A DNA stretch of 64,000 bases, from positions 62,001 to 126,000 of the forward strand of contig WGMB01000015.1 of NCBI GenBank assembly GCA_016125275.1. Direction: 5' to 3'. This document shows, one piece after another, positions 49,536 through 59,900 of this stretch. The DNA comes from Acidobacteriota bacterium. Its GTDB lineage: Bacteria > Acidobacteriota > Terriglobia > Bryobacterales > UBA6623. A program made the position numbers and the translations under genes. Within the stretch, counting starts at the first letter, position 1. Every line of letters begins with the position of its first letter. The notes below the pieces were generated by a model. It was not told the DNA's origin and did no database searches. It worked only from the letters and a program-made list of their open reading frames with translations.

Positions 49536-51038
49536 CTACTGGCCTTGGCCCAGCGAGAAGCCGGGCTTGCCGTCAAAGGTGTAGAGGTTCTCCGTCTTGA
49601 TGAAGTCCAGACCGCGGGCGTCGATCCGCTGCATCAGCGCCAGCAGCTCGGCATGCTCCACACCCCCTTCGGGAGCCTGGAACCGGCAGCGCCAGTGGTC
49701 GGTGCAGAAGGTCTCCGGCTGTCCGTCCGGAAAGACCTTCACACCGCGGTTGGTGATCATCTGCAGCGGCAGGCGGGGCTCGGCGAGCGAGCGCAGCAGC
49801 AGGCCCAGGTCGTCCGGGCCGCCCTCGGACCAATCCAGGAATACATCCACTCCCACCAGCTCCTTCTTCTCGATGGACTTTCGCGTCTCAGCGGTCTCGA
49901 TCCGCGGACCCGGGACGTAGGCCGGCGCCTTGAGCTGCTCCGGCCCCTGCCCCAGCCGCTCGATCACCGCGTCTCCGAACTCCTGCGTACCGACCCTGCG
50001 GCGGCTCGAGCCCGCGTCGAAGATGTCCGCGGTATGCACGCCGTCCTCGATGGTCTTCAGCCAGGCGCTGTGCACCAACTCCGCCGCCTCCGTTTGCCCC
50101 AGATGGGCCAGCATCTTCACGCCCGCCAGCAGCAAGCCCGACGGGTTCGCAATGCCCTGGCCCGCGATGTCCGGAGCCGAACCGTGGATGGCTTCGAACA
50201 TCGAGGCATGCTCGCCGATGTTCGCCGAGCCTGCCAGCCCGACCGAGCCGGAGATCTCGGCGGCGATGTCGGAGAGGATGTCGCCGTAGAGGTTCGGCAG
50301 CACGATCACGTCGAAGCGCTCCGGATGGGCCGCCACCCGCGCCATGCCGATGTCGACGATCAGCCGCTCGGTCTCGACATCGGGGTACTCGGCCGCGATC
50401 TCCTCGAAGACCCTCCAGAACAGGCCGTCGGTGATCTTCATGATGTTGTCCTTGACCAGGCAGGACAGCTTGCGCCGAGACCGGCGGCGAGTGTACTCGA
50501 AGGCGTAGCGCACAATGCGCTCACAGCCGGGCCGGGTGATGAGCTTGAGGCACTGGGTGACCTGCCGCGTCTGGCGGTGCTCGATGCCGGCGTAGAGGTC
50601 CTCTTCGTTCTCGCGGATCACAACCAAGTCCATGTTGGCGTGGTGGGTGGCGACGAACGGGTGGTAGCTGCGGCACGGGCGCACGTTGGCGTAGAGACCG
50701 AGAGTCTTGCGGAGGCTGACGTTCACACTCTTCCAGCCGCCGCCGGGCGGCGTGGTCACCGGCCCTTTCAGCAGCACCCGAGTGCGCCGGATGGATTCCC
50801 AGAGCTGAGGGTCGATGCCGGACGTGAGGCCGCGGCGGTAGACCTGCTCGCCAATCTCGACGGGCTCCACGCCGATGGCGGCGCCGGCTGCGCTCAGCAC
50901 GCGCAGGGTGGCGTCCATGATTTCGGGGCCGATGCCGTCGCCCGGAGCGACGCTGACGGGAGCGCGCTCCGGCTCTAGACGGCGTTGAGTGGCGGAAGCG
51001 GCCTGCTGGTCGGTTTCAGAGGATGCGGTGAACGTCAA
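49536..51038 (-). CDS. icd: Isocitrate dehydrogenase (NADP-type, extended C-terminus)
   Basis: A 500-residue enzyme that oxidises isocitrate to 2-oxoglutarate in the citric acid cycle. The start is a TTG at 51038 with GGAGAA about 9 bases upstream. VAPGDGIGPEIM is the N-terminal hallmark; VVIRENEEDLYAGIEHRQ, and the metal-binding segment VLPNLYGDILSDIAAEISGS with its conserved Asp residues, are the active site. EAIHGSAPDIAGQGIANPSG ends the catalytic domain. A further 150 residues form the extension found in Thermus- and Rickettsia-type enzymes (about 480-500 residues). It stands alone. Confidence 0.94.
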   Translation of the reverse strand: MTFTASSETDQQAASATQRRLEPERAPVSVAPGDGIGPEIMDATLRVLSAAGAAIGVEPVEIGEQVYRRGLTSGIDPQLWESIRRTRVLLKGPVTTPPGGGWKSVNVSLRKTLGLYANVRPCRSYHPFVATHHANMDLVVIRENEEDLYAGIEHRQTRQVTQCLKLITRPGCERIVRYAFEYTRRRSRRKLSCLVKDNIMKITDGLFWRVFEEIAAEYPDVETERLIVDIGMARVAAHPERFDVIVLPNLYGDILSDIAAEISGSVGLAGSANIGEHASMFEAIHGSAPDIAGQGIANPSGLLLAGVKMLAHLGQTEAAELVHSAWLKTIEDGVHTADIFDAGSSRRRVGTQEFGDAVIERLGQGPEQLKAPAYVPGPRIETAETRKSIEKKELVGVDVFLDWSEGGPDDLGLLLRSLAEPRLPLQMITNRGVKVFPDGQPETFCTDHWRCRFQAPEGGVEHAELLALMQRIDARGLDFIKTENLYTFDGKPGFSLGQGQ

Positions 51039-51462
51039 GGTCTCGATTCTCCTGCAAGGGTTGAAGAGCCGTTCTGGTCGAGGCCGCCTTACCGGCAGCC
51101 GTTTGTGGCGGCTCCGCGGGCGGCGCTCGCCAAGCCACCACAACTACGTGGGGCTCTTCCCTAGTGAACAGCGCCGAACAAGCGGGCGCAACCCAGAAAT
51201 GTCCACCGGGTTACATTCAACATTTCTATAGATCGCCAAGCGGCGCCGGTTTGAACCGAACGGCCGACGCCCCCCCGCTCCCGCCGGACGCCCACTGGGA
51301 AGCGGCCTCCGCGGTCGACGCGCAATAATGCAGCCTGCGGCCACAAGCCCGGGGGAACAAATCGGAGACGTCTCCGTTGATATCCCCTGGGGCTGGGATC
51401 GCGTTCCGGCCGGCTAACCGGACCGGGGTTCGCGCGTCCCTTACGGAAATCGACGGGAGAGT
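51039..51462. other. Non-coding divergent region between icd and the ABC ATPase
   Basis: No convincing frame is present in these 424 bases. A 14-base perfect palindrome (CGGAGACGTCTCCG, 51363-51376) lies 87 bases before the ABC gene and could be an operator. An A+T-rich stretch near 51213-51235 (with TATAGA) is a candidate core promoter, but no good -35 was found at the right distance on either strand. Confidence 0.4.
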
Positions 51463-52167
51463 GTGTCTGTGATTCAGCTTCGCGACTTGACCAAGTCCTA
51501 CCGCGCCGGCTTCGGCCAGACGTTCGTGCTGCGGCAGGTGAACCTCGACGTCCAGGAAGGCGAGTTCGTCACCATCATGGGGCCTTCCGGGGCCGGCAAG
51601 TCGACGATCCTCGCCATCCTCGGGATGCTCGACGGCGAGTTCTCCGGCGAGTACCACTTCCTGCACGAGCCCGTGCACCGGCTCAAGCCCAAGCTGCGCG
51701 TGGAGCTCAACAAGAGCTACATCGGGTTCGTCTTCCAGGCCTACCACCTCATTGACGATCTGACGGTCTACGAGAACATCGAGGTCCCGCTCACCTACCG
51801 CAACGTGCCTCGCAAGGAGCGCGAGGCGATCGTGGCCGACACGCTCGACCGCTTCCGCATCGTCGGCAAGAAGGACCTGTTCCCCAGCCAGCTCTCCGGC
51901 GGGCAGCAGCAGTTGGTGGGCGTGGCCCGCGCGGTCATCGCCAAGCCCCGCCTGCTGTTGGCCGACGAGCCCACCGGCAACCTGCACAGCGCGCAGGGCG
52001 AGGAGATCATGGAGCTGTTCGCCAAGCTCAACCGCGAAGGCACGACGATCATCCAAGTGACCCACTCGGAGAAGAACGCCGCCTACGGCAGCCGCGTGAT
52101 CACCCTCAAGGACGGCTGGGTGGAGAGCGACACACAATTGCACGAGACCGTCACGCGCACCGAATAG
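51463..52167 (+). CDS. ABC transporter ATP-binding protein, LolD/MacB type
   Basis: A 234-residue ATPase from a GTG start with GGGAGAG upstream. The Walker A is GPSGAGKST (residues 41-49), the Q-loop region FVFQAYHLIDDLTVYENIEV, the ABC signature LSGGQQQ and the Walker B LLLADEPTGNLH; the switch His is in VTHSEKN. The sequence belongs to the group that powers lipoprotein release or MacB-type export. No permease gene is adjacent, so it is an orphan ATPase here. It converges on the FMN glutamate-synthase-like gene. Confidence 0.92.
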   Translation: MSVIQLRDLTKSYRAGFGQTFVLRQVNLDVQEGEFVTIMGPSGAGKSTILAILGMLDGEFSGEYHFLHEPVHRLKPKLRVELNKSYIGFVFQAYHLIDDLTVYENIEVPLTYRNVPRKEREAIVADTLDRFRIVGKKDLFPSQLSGGQQQLVGVARAVIAKPRLLLADEPTGNLHSAQGEEIMELFAKLNREGTTIIQVTHSEKNAAYGSRVITLKDGWVESDTQLHETVTRTE

Positions 52168-52197
52168 CTCTCCTCCCCTGCCGCCCGATCGCCTCGT

Positions 52198-53664
52198 TCA
52201 CTCCTTGGCGGCTTGCGCGCCGTGAATGAACATCTCCGGGTGGAACTGCCCAAGGTCTGTGACGCCGCAGGAGGCCATCAGGTCCAGCACGGCCTCGAGC
52301 GTGTTGTGGTGGAACTTGGCGACCTGCGTCTTCTTGTCCTCCACTGACAGACCCTTCACGAGCATCGGGTCCTGCGTCGCCACGCCCGTCGGGCATTTGT
52401 TCGTATCGCAGCGCTGCGCCTGGATGCAGCCGACGGACAGCATGAAGGCCCGCGCCGAGTTGCACAGGTCGGCGCCGTAGGCCACGCGCTCGATGATCGA
52501 CACGGCCGTCAGGGCCTTGCCGCTCGCGATCACGCGCACCCTGTCCCGCAGATCGAAGTCCCGCAGCGTCCGGTCGACGAATGCCAGCGCCGGCATCAGC
52601 GGCAGCCCCACCGAATCGGAGTACTCCAGCGGCGCGGCGCCCGTGCCGCCCTCGGCCCCGTCCACGGTGATGAAGTCCGGAGCGGTTCCCGCCGACTGCA
52701 TCGCCCGGCAAAGCTCCACGAGCTCGTCCTTCCGGCCGACGCAGAGCTTGATTCCCACCGGCTTGCCGCCGCAGAGCTCTCGTAGGCGTTGGATCAACTC
52801 GAGCATTCCCTGGGCGTCGGAGAACTCGGGGTGGCCGGGCGGCGAGACGACCATCGTGTGGGGCTGGAGGATTCGGATGCGTGCAATCTCGGGCGTGTTC
52901 TTGACCGCCGGCAGCACGCCGCCGTGCCCGGGCTTGGCGCCCTGCGAAAGCTTCAGCTCGATCATCTTCACCTGCGCCTTGTTGGCCTGTTCCTCAAAGG
53001 GTTTCGGGTCGAAGCGCCCGTCCTTGGTGCGGCAACCGAAGTAGGCCGTGCCGATCTGCCACACAAGGTCTCCCCCGCCCCGCAGGTGGTAGTCGCTGAG
53101 GCCGCCTTCACCGGTGTTGTGGTAGAAGCCGCCCATCTTGGCCCCGTTGCTCATCGCCAGGATGGCGTGGGAGCTGATCGCGCCGAAGCTCATCGCCGAG
53201 ATGTTCAACAGCGACGCCGAGTAGGGTTGGCGGCACTCCGGTCCGCCGATCGTCACACGCGGCGGCTCCTCGAGCCGCTTGGCGGGATACATCGAATGCC
53301 GCAGGGCTACGTGGCGTTCGTCGTACAGGTCCAGCTCGGTCCCGAAAGGATGCGTGGCGCCGCTGTGGCGGCTCCGCTCGAAGACGATGCGGCGGTGGTT
53401 TCGCGACAGGGGCGTGCCGTCGGTGTTGCGCTCGATGAAGTACTGCTGAATCTCCGGCGAGACGAACTCGAAGAAGTACCGAAAATGCCCCAGCACGGGA
53501 AAGTTGCGCAGGATGGAGTTGTGGCTTTGGACCATGTCGTAGATCCCGAGCAAGCCGAGCGGAGCCACCACCACCATCGCCCAGTACGCGCCGGGATAGC
53601 GCAGCCCGACTAGCACGGTGAGAGCGATGGCGAGGGCGAGCGAGAGTTGAAAGAGCCGTCGCAT
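52198..53664 (-). CDS. FMN-binding glutamate synthase-like membrane protein
   Basis: A 488-residue protein. Two hydrophobic segments at residues 5-42 anchor it; the rest is the FMN-binding barrel of the glutamate synthase large subunit. Visible motifs are ISAMSFGAISSHAILAMSNG, NTGEGGLSDYH, PGHGGVLPAVK, ITVDGAEGGTGAAPLEYSDS and the cysteine-containing CIQAQRCDTNKCPTGVATQD that would hold an iron-sulfur cluster. The glutaminase and central domains of true GltB are absent, so it probably does not make glutamate from glutamine. Family members of this short type are uncharacterised oxidoreductases. It follows the PoxB-like gene by 6 bases. Confidence 0.88.
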   Translation of the reverse strand: MRRLFQLSLALAIALTVLVGLRYPGAYWAMVVVAPLGLLGIYDMVQSHNSILRNFPVLGHFRYFFEFVSPEIQQYFIERNTDGTPLSRNHRRIVFERSRHSGATHPFGTELDLYDERHVALRHSMYPAKRLEEPPRVTIGGPECRQPYSASLLNISAMSFGAISSHAILAMSNGAKMGGFYHNTGEGGLSDYHLRGGGDLVWQIGTAYFGCRTKDGRFDPKPFEEQANKAQVKMIELKLSQGAKPGHGGVLPAVKNTPEIARIRILQPHTMVVSPPGHPEFSDAQGMLELIQRLRELCGGKPVGIKLCVGRKDELVELCRAMQSAGTAPDFITVDGAEGGTGAAPLEYSDSVGLPLMPALAFVDRTLRDFDLRDRVRVIASGKALTAVSIIERVAYGADLCNSARAFMLSVGCIQAQRCDTNKCPTGVATQDPMLVKGLSVEDKKTQVAKFHHNTLEAVLDLMASCGVTDLGQFHPEMFIHGAQAAKE

Positions 53665-53670
53665 GCCGAG

Positions 53671-55344
53671 TCACACTCCCACCAACTCTCGGAGCTTGGC
53701 GAGCCCGAACCCCAGCGCTTGCGAAGGCTGAATCTTCGGCGGCCAAGTGATCTCGTCCGGCGAGACAGGGACGTCCAGCAGGGTCGGGCCGTCAGTCTCG
53801 AGGGCCCAGGTCAGCTTCTGCCTGAGCTCGCTCGGGCCGTTGACGCGGAAGCCCTTGCCGCCCATGGCGTCCGCCAACGCGGCATAGTCCGGGTTGCGGA
53901 GGTCTGTCTCTGACTCCGGGTAGCCCTCGGCGGCCTGCTCCATCTTGATCAGCCCCAGCTTCCCGTTGTTGAAGACCACGACCGTGATGGCCAGCTCGTA
54001 TTTGACGGCGGTCAGGAAGTCGCCCATCAGCATGTTGAAGCCGCCGTCCCCGGACAGCGAGATCACCTGCCGCCCGGGAAACGCCAGTTGGGCTCCGAGG
54101 GCCGCGGGCATGGCGTAAGCCATGGAAGCGAGGTTGAACGACAGGGAGAACCGCTGGCCGGGCCGTAAGCGCAGATGCCTGGCGCACCATACCGTCACCT
54201 CTCCGGTATCGCACGTGAAGATGGCGTCGTCGCGCGCCAGGTCCCCGACGAGCCTCGCCAGCCCCTGCGGGTGGATGACGTCCGAGGACCGCCCGAGGTC
54301 TTCCAGCCGGTCCATCCGCTCGTTCCAAGACGCCTTGCTCGACCGCATCGCCTCCAGCAACGACGAGTCCTGCTTCGCCTTCACGTGCTCCAGCAGCCAG
54401 GGCGCCACCATGGCCACGTCCGCATGGACGGCCAGGGCGCCCGGACGGCGCTTGCCGAGCGTGGCGGCCCGGGTGTCGACCTGCACCGCCTCGCAGTCGT
54501 CGTTCAACCATTCCTTGTATGGGAAGTCCGTCCCCAGCATCAGCAGCAGGTCGCAGCCCTCCATGGCCGCCACGCCGGCCTTGCTCCCCAACAAGCCGAG
54601 CCCGCCGGCCACGAATTCGCTCTCGCAGGGCAGCAAGTCCTTGGCCTTGAGCGTCAGAACGATCGGCGCCGCCAGATGGCGCGCCAGCGGCGCCAGCAAC
54701 TCCCGGGCGGAACGGCAGCCTTCCCCCACGAGCAAGCAGATGCGCTCGGCCCGGTCCAGAGCTTGGCCCGCTTTGCGCAGGACCTCCGGCGAGGCCGTGA
54801 GCCGGCCCGCTTCGCTCGCCTCGAAAGCCGTGACCGGAAAGTCCGCCACCGCACCGGAGCCCACGTCATGGGGCACGATGACGACGGACACGCCGCCGTT
54901 CGCCACGGCCGCATTGCAGGCTTCCGTAAAGGCCTGCGGGGCTTGCGCCGGATCGTTGATCTGCACCAGATAGTCCGCGACGTCGCTGAACAGGCGGTGC
55001 AGGTCCACCTCTTGGTGGTAGGAGCTGCCGATGTATTCGCCGGCCACCTGGCCCACGATCGCCAACACCGGCGCCCGGTCCTTCTTGGCGTCATACAGCC
55101 CGTTGAGCAAGTGAATCGCGCCCGGCCCCACGGTTCCGGCACAGACTTGCGGCCGTCCGGTCAGCTTGGCCGCGGCGCTCGCGGCGAACGCCCCGGCCTC
55201 CTCGTGAGACACGTGGATGTAGCGGATGGCGTCCAGCTCCCGGATCGCTTCGATCAGGGGGTTGATGGCGTCGCCGGGAACTCCGAAGATGTGGCGCACC
55301 TGATGGGCTTCGAGAACTTGCAACAGTTTGGTGTAGATCTTCAT
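53671..55344 (-). CDS. Thiamine-diphosphate enzyme, pyruvate oxidase/dehydrogenase (PoxB) type
   Basis: A 557-residue protein of the acetolactate synthase/pyruvate oxidase superfamily. The start ATG 55344 begins with the family opening YTKLLQVLEAHQVRHIFGVP. The catalytic Glu is in HVSHEEAGAFAASAAAKLTG, the FAD-type central domain spans residues 190-330, and the TPP motif reads GDGGFNMLMGDFLTAVKYEL followed by VVVFNNGKLG. It would decarboxylate pyruvate or a similar 2-oxo acid and pass electrons on, at the membrane surface if PoxB-like. It shares a transcript with the membrane FMN protein, which could be its redox partner. Confidence 0.88.
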   Translation of the reverse strand: MKIYTKLLQVLEAHQVRHIFGVPGDAINPLIEAIRELDAIRYIHVSHEEAGAFAASAAAKLTGRPQVCAGTVGPGAIHLLNGLYDAKKDRAPVLAIVGQVAGEYIGSSYHQEVDLHRLFSDVADYLVQINDPAQAPQAFTEACNAAVANGGVSVVIVPHDVGSGAVADFPVTAFEASEAGRLTASPEVLRKAGQALDRAERICLLVGEGCRSARELLAPLARHLAAPIVLTLKAKDLLPCESEFVAGGLGLLGSKAGVAAMEGCDLLLMLGTDFPYKEWLNDDCEAVQVDTRAATLGKRRPGALAVHADVAMVAPWLLEHVKAKQDSSLLEAMRSSKASWNERMDRLEDLGRSSDVIHPQGLARLVGDLARDDAIFTCDTGEVTVWCARHLRLRPGQRFSLSFNLASMAYAMPAALGAQLAFPGRQVISLSGDGGFNMLMGDFLTAVKYELAITVVVFNNGKLGLIKMEQAAEGYPESETDLRNPDYAALADAMGGKGFRVNGPSELRQKLTWALETDGPTLLDVPVSPDEITWPPKIQPSQALGFGLAKLRELVGV

Positions 55345-55440
55345 GGCGCGGTTAGCGGGCCTCAAACGTGCTCGGAACGACGAACGCCCGCCGGCGCATC
55401 GAGCGCGGCGGACGTCCAAAAGGCGAAGCCGGCAGCGGGG

Positions 55441-55977
55441 CTAGTCATCCGACGCGTCCTTCAGGTCTTGGATCAGGTCCGACCAGGCTTCGACGGTATC
55501 GGCGTGCGCCGCGATCTCGTCCGCGTTGTCGTAGATGCCGTTCACGGCCTTCTCATAGTCCGGGCTGGCGACGCGAAGCTTTTCCTTGTGGGTGTTGAGG
55601 ATCTTGATGGCGTTCTGGGCGGCGTCGGAGGCCTTGGCCGAAGAGGTCACGACCTGGTTGAAGGCTGCGGACTGGCGGAGCGTCATGTTCGGTTCGAGCG
55701 CTTTGAGGTCCTTGATCAGCCCGGCGAGTCGGTCCAACTCACCGCGCACGCGGTTGAGCTCATCGGCGTGGAGCTCCCAACTGTAGAGGTCCGGGGTGCG
55801 GTTGTAGCTGCGGAGACGGCCGGCCTGCTCGCGAATGTCGACCGCGTTGGATTTGACGCGAGACATCAGGTTGGAGACTTGGGCGGCTTTGTGAAAGTCG
55901 GTGTGGGTTCCAGCGTGCAGGGCCGGCGCGATCAGCGCCATGGCGAGCGTGCAAGCTGTGGCTATTCGGATCAGCAT
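55441..55977 (-). CDS. Small secreted helical protein, function unknown
   Basis: A 178-residue protein with a signal peptide (LAMALIAPALHA, cleavage near residue 22). The mature chain looks fully helical and polar (VSNLMSRVKSNAVDIREQAG, LNRVRGELDRLAGLIKDLKA), compatible with a four-helix bundle or coiled coil. No cysteines, haem sites or named domain were seen. It lies 96 bases upstream of the PoxB-like gene in the same direction, but a functional link is not shown. Confidence 0.7.
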   Translation of the reverse strand: MLIRIATACTLAMALIAPALHAGTHTDFHKAAQVSNLMSRVKSNAVDIREQAGRLRSYNRTPDLYSWELHADELNRVRGELDRLAGLIKDLKALEPNMTLRQSAAFNQVVTSSAKASDAAQNAIKILNTHKEKLRVASPDYEKAVNGIYDNADEIAAHADTVEAWSDLIQDLKDASDD

Positions 55978-56110
55978 GATTTCTTCCTCTGGACGGCGGA
56001 CTCGGTCGTTTCGGAACCGCCGTCACCCGGTAGAGGAGCGAGCGGCGGTTTTGTTACCCTCCGGCCCCGTCCGGCGGCTTGTTCCGTGGGGTAGTAGACT
56101 GGCTTCAGTC

Positions 56111-56920
56111 ATGAAACGCACCGCTCAGGTTGGGATCGCCCTCGTTGCAGTCGGAGCGTGGGTCGCTTGCTCCTCCCCAGCTCCGGAGCAGCCGGCGCCG
56201 GCGGGGTTCGACCTGTCCAAGGCCGAGGTCGTGGACCTGACGCATTCCTTTGACGCCGACACGATCTACTGGCCGACCGGCGGGCCGTTTAGCCACGAGC
56301 AGAGCGCCTGGGGCGTCAACGAGAAGGGCTTCTTCTACAGCTCCTTCGACTACGCCTCGGCCGAGCACCTGGGCACGCACGCCGACGCTCCCATCCACTT
56401 CGGCGAAGGCAAGCGCGCCGTGGACGAGGTGCCCATCAGCCAATGGGTCGGCCGGGCCGCCGTGCTCGATGTGGCCGCCGCCTGCGCCTCGAACCCGGAC
56501 TATCTGATCAACGCGGCCGACATCGCCGCCTACGAGGGCAAGCACGGGCCGATTCGCGCCGGCGACATCGTACTGGCGCGGACGGACTGGAGCCGCTTCT
56601 GGCCCGACACCAAGAAGTACATGGGCGACGACACGCCCGGAGCGACCGACAACCTGCACTTCCCCGGCTTCGGCGAAGACGCCGCCCGAGCGCTGGCCGA
56701 GCGCGGCGTCCACGCCGTGGGCATCGACACGGCCAGCATCGACCACGGCCCTTCGACGGAGTTCCTGAGCCACCGCGCCCTGGCGGCGGCTCAGATCCCG
56801 CTGCTCGAAAACCTGACGGGCCTCGATCAAGTCCCCGCCGAGGGCGCCTGGATCATTGCCTTGCCGATGAAGATCGGCGGCGGCTCGGGCGCCCCGCTGC
56901 GCATCGTGGCCCTGAAGTAA
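56111..56920 (+). CDS. Exported cyclase-family (kynurenine formamidase-like) metallohydrolase
   Basis: A 269-residue lipoprotein (lipobox AVGAWVACSS, Cys near residue 20). The HLGTHADAPIHF motif is the metal-binding HxGTHxDxPxH signature of the cyclase/kynurenine formamidase family. VDLTHSFDADTIYWPTG is the conserved N-terminal strand and IDTASIDHGPS the second active-site segment. Family members hydrolyse formyl-amides or related compounds such as isatin. TAGACT ends 10 bases before the ATG and no Shine-Dalgarno sequence is present, which suggests a leaderless transcript. Confidence 0.87.
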   Translation: MKRTAQVGIALVAVGAWVACSSPAPEQPAPAGFDLSKAEVVDLTHSFDADTIYWPTGGPFSHEQSAWGVNEKGFFYSSFDYASAEHLGTHADAPIHFGEGKRAVDEVPISQWVGRAAVLDVAAACASNPDYLINAADIAAYEGKHGPIRAGDIVLARTDWSRFWPDTKKYMGDDTPGATDNLHFPGFGEDAARALAERGVHAVGIDTASIDHGPSTEFLSHRALAAAQIPLLENLTGLDQVPAEGAWIIALPMKIGGGSGAPLRIVALK

Positions 56921-56969
56921 GCGCTACCGCGGCTCCGATGGGCGAATTGCCTGCCCTTTACCGAACCGC

Positions 56970-59900
56970 TCACGGCCTCTGATACCGGATATTGATGCGC
57001 GCATCAGGCGTTTCCGCCTCGCCGGCGTAGATCCGAACCAATGACTCGCTGGCGAGTGCGGAGGGGATACGAACGTTTACCTGCCACACGCCTTGAACCA
57101 AACCGGGCGCCGGACCGGCGTACCGCACTTCAGCCGGAAGTCCCGCAATCGTAGCGGTCACGGAACTGTCGGTCGGCTTCGCATCCAGCGGATTGACAGC
57201 GCCATCCGGTAGCGGCTGGTCGGGCAGTCCCAAGCCGGTCGCGAAGAGGGAGATCACGCTCCCGGCGTCCGCGGGGTTCGACCCGTTGATCTTGCCGTCG
57301 TCGTTGAGCGCCAAGGCGAAACCGGATTGCGAGTCGACGAAGATCGCTGGGGACGTCGGGGCCGCTCGACGACGCACCGCTCGGGTTCGCTCACCGAGGC
57401 GCTCTACCGCAATTGAAGTCTCCTCTCGACCAGACACGGCTTGCGGAACGATGGCATTGATCTGCGCGTCGCTGACGAAGAGCAGGGGCGCCTCGACGCC
57501 GTCGAATAGGACGCGGGTCCCGCCGAGCGATCGCGGCGCGCGCCCTTCGTCGTCCAACTGAAAAGCGATTGGTTGAGCGGGGCCGAGCCCGGCTCCGAAC
57601 AGCGTGACAATTTCGCCGGGGGCGATGGCGGTTGAGCGAAGGCTGGCAGCGTTGGCTATGCAATCGACCGAGAATGAGCGGTCAGCCGCCGGAGCATCGA
57701 GATCGAATGCAGTGACGAACACGTCATGCCCCGAGCGTTGTGCTCCCAGATAGCCGCGCGGACCTGTGACAAAGTCGCTGGACTTAGTCCAGCCGGCGAC
57801 GGCCACTCCGAATGGCGCGCGAAACGCCATTGCCGAGGCCCGGTCATCAAGCTCGCCTCCGAAGAGGATGGAACGTTCGAATCGATCACCCTGCGCACTG
57901 AGACGAAATACGAAGGCGCTGTCGCGCGAGTCCGTTGGATTGCCCACGCAAGGAACAAAGGGTCGGTCGGTTACGGCAAAGTCGGGGCCGTTCGCATAAC
58001 CCGAAAGATAAGCTCGTCCCAAGGCATCAACGGCAAATCCTCCGAACTCTTCATAGCCCGCGCCGCCGAGAAACGTTGAGTACTCCGCCCGGCCTACATC
58101 CAAATCGAAGCGAGTGACGAAGAGGTCTCGCCCGGGTTGAAGCGTATCTTGCATGGGGCTGACAAGGGGAAAATCCGTCGAGTAGGTCCAGCCTGCTATA
58201 TAGATACGGTCTTCCATGTCGACGGCCACGCCCCCCGCGCCGTCGTCTGATCTCCCGCCCCAATACGTGCTGCGAACGATCGAGTCCCCTGTCTCGTCGA
58301 GTTGGAGGACGAAGCCGTCAGCGGAGGGGCCGACGTCAGCCAGTTCGGGCTGCAGAGCTTTCTTCACGGGAAAGTCGATGGAGTTGGTGCGGCCCGTGAC
58401 GACGAGTTGGTGATCAGAACGAACTGCTATACCGTGCGCGACGTCATCGTCCGCCCCTCCGAACAACACGGAATAGAGCACGCCCGAACCATCGCCCGCG
58501 ATCTTGGCTGCGAAAGCGTCCGAGTAAGGGCCGTCGTCAACAGATGTCATTCCCACCCAAATTCGATTCGCATCAAAGGGGTCGAGCGCCGCTCCGCCCA
58601 AGGAAAGGCCGCGCAGTCGTTCGCTCGCCAGCCGCCAAGAGCGCCCGCCGTCATTGCTCAGGTAGAGGGTCTCGCCGGTCGCAACGACCAGATCGGGGTC
58701 TTCCGGGCTAACGATGCAGTGCCGAATGCCGAGATCGGCTGATATTCCGGAATCGGAGGGATGCCACGTGAGGCCGCCGTCTTCGGACTTCCTCAGAGCG
58801 GCTTCGTCGTCGGAACTACCGGCAAAGATGATATCGGCGGAAGACGGATCACCGCACAGGACGGCGACTGAGGGAATTGCCGATTCGCCAATATGCGTCC
58901 ACGTGTCGCCTCCGTCGGCTGACTTCCACAGAACGCCGCCCGAAGAGCTGCCTGCGTACACAATGTGAGGATCGGCTGGAGGAACCCAGAGGCGATCAAT
59001 GAGGCCTTGAGCGGGATCTGGCGCAAGAATCGTCCCGGTCCAGGTTTCGGCGCCGTCCTCGCTTCTGTAAACGCCGTCTCGGGAGGCGGCAAAGACCTTT
59101 CCGGGCGTCGCTGGATCGACGGCCAGCGCCGACGGACGCCATTGTTGCCGGGGCAACTCGAACCAAGTCCGTCCTTCGTCGGTCGTCCTATAGAGGGCGC
59201 CCGCGGCCAGCAGCACGTACGCTATTCCCGGTTCGGCCGGAGAGGCCCACACACCGTATGCTGTCGGAACTCCGGCTCTCCGGCTGAAGGAGAGGGTCCA
59301 GGAGGCGCCGCCGTCCTGACTTCTGAAAAGCCCCACTGAAGTGGCTGCGTAAAGCAGATTTGGGAGGTTCGGCGCAGGTTCGATCTTCACCACGCGAACG
59401 GCAGGCAAACCATCGTCGGACCGGCGCCACGTTTCGCCCCGATCGTCCGATCGGATGAGCGCCGCCCCTCTCAGACCTGCTCGCGTGTCGTTTAGAAATC
59501 GAGCAGTCGCGGGAAAACTGGAGGCTTGCGTCGTGAACCCCGCCGCGTAGATATCGCCCCGGTCGTCGATCTCGAGGGCGTGTGCTGCGCCTATGCCAAG
59601 GCTTGTTTTGAACTCGATCGCCGACCCGTCAGAAGACAACTTCTCGACGAAACCGTCACCGCCCGCCGACCCCGCGACGACGGCAGACCCGTCGGAGGTC
59701 ACGGCGACGGCATAGACGTTTGTGTCCTGGTCGAAGAACGTGGAATAGATGATGTCGGAGCCGGTGGGGTCGAGCTTGGTTAAAAAGCTGCTGCCTGTCC
59801 CCACCCGGCTCGTCGTTGTCGGGAACTCCTCCGGATTCGCCGAACCTACGATGTAGATGGACCCGTCATCGCCGTATGCGATGTCGGTTGGGTATCCCGT

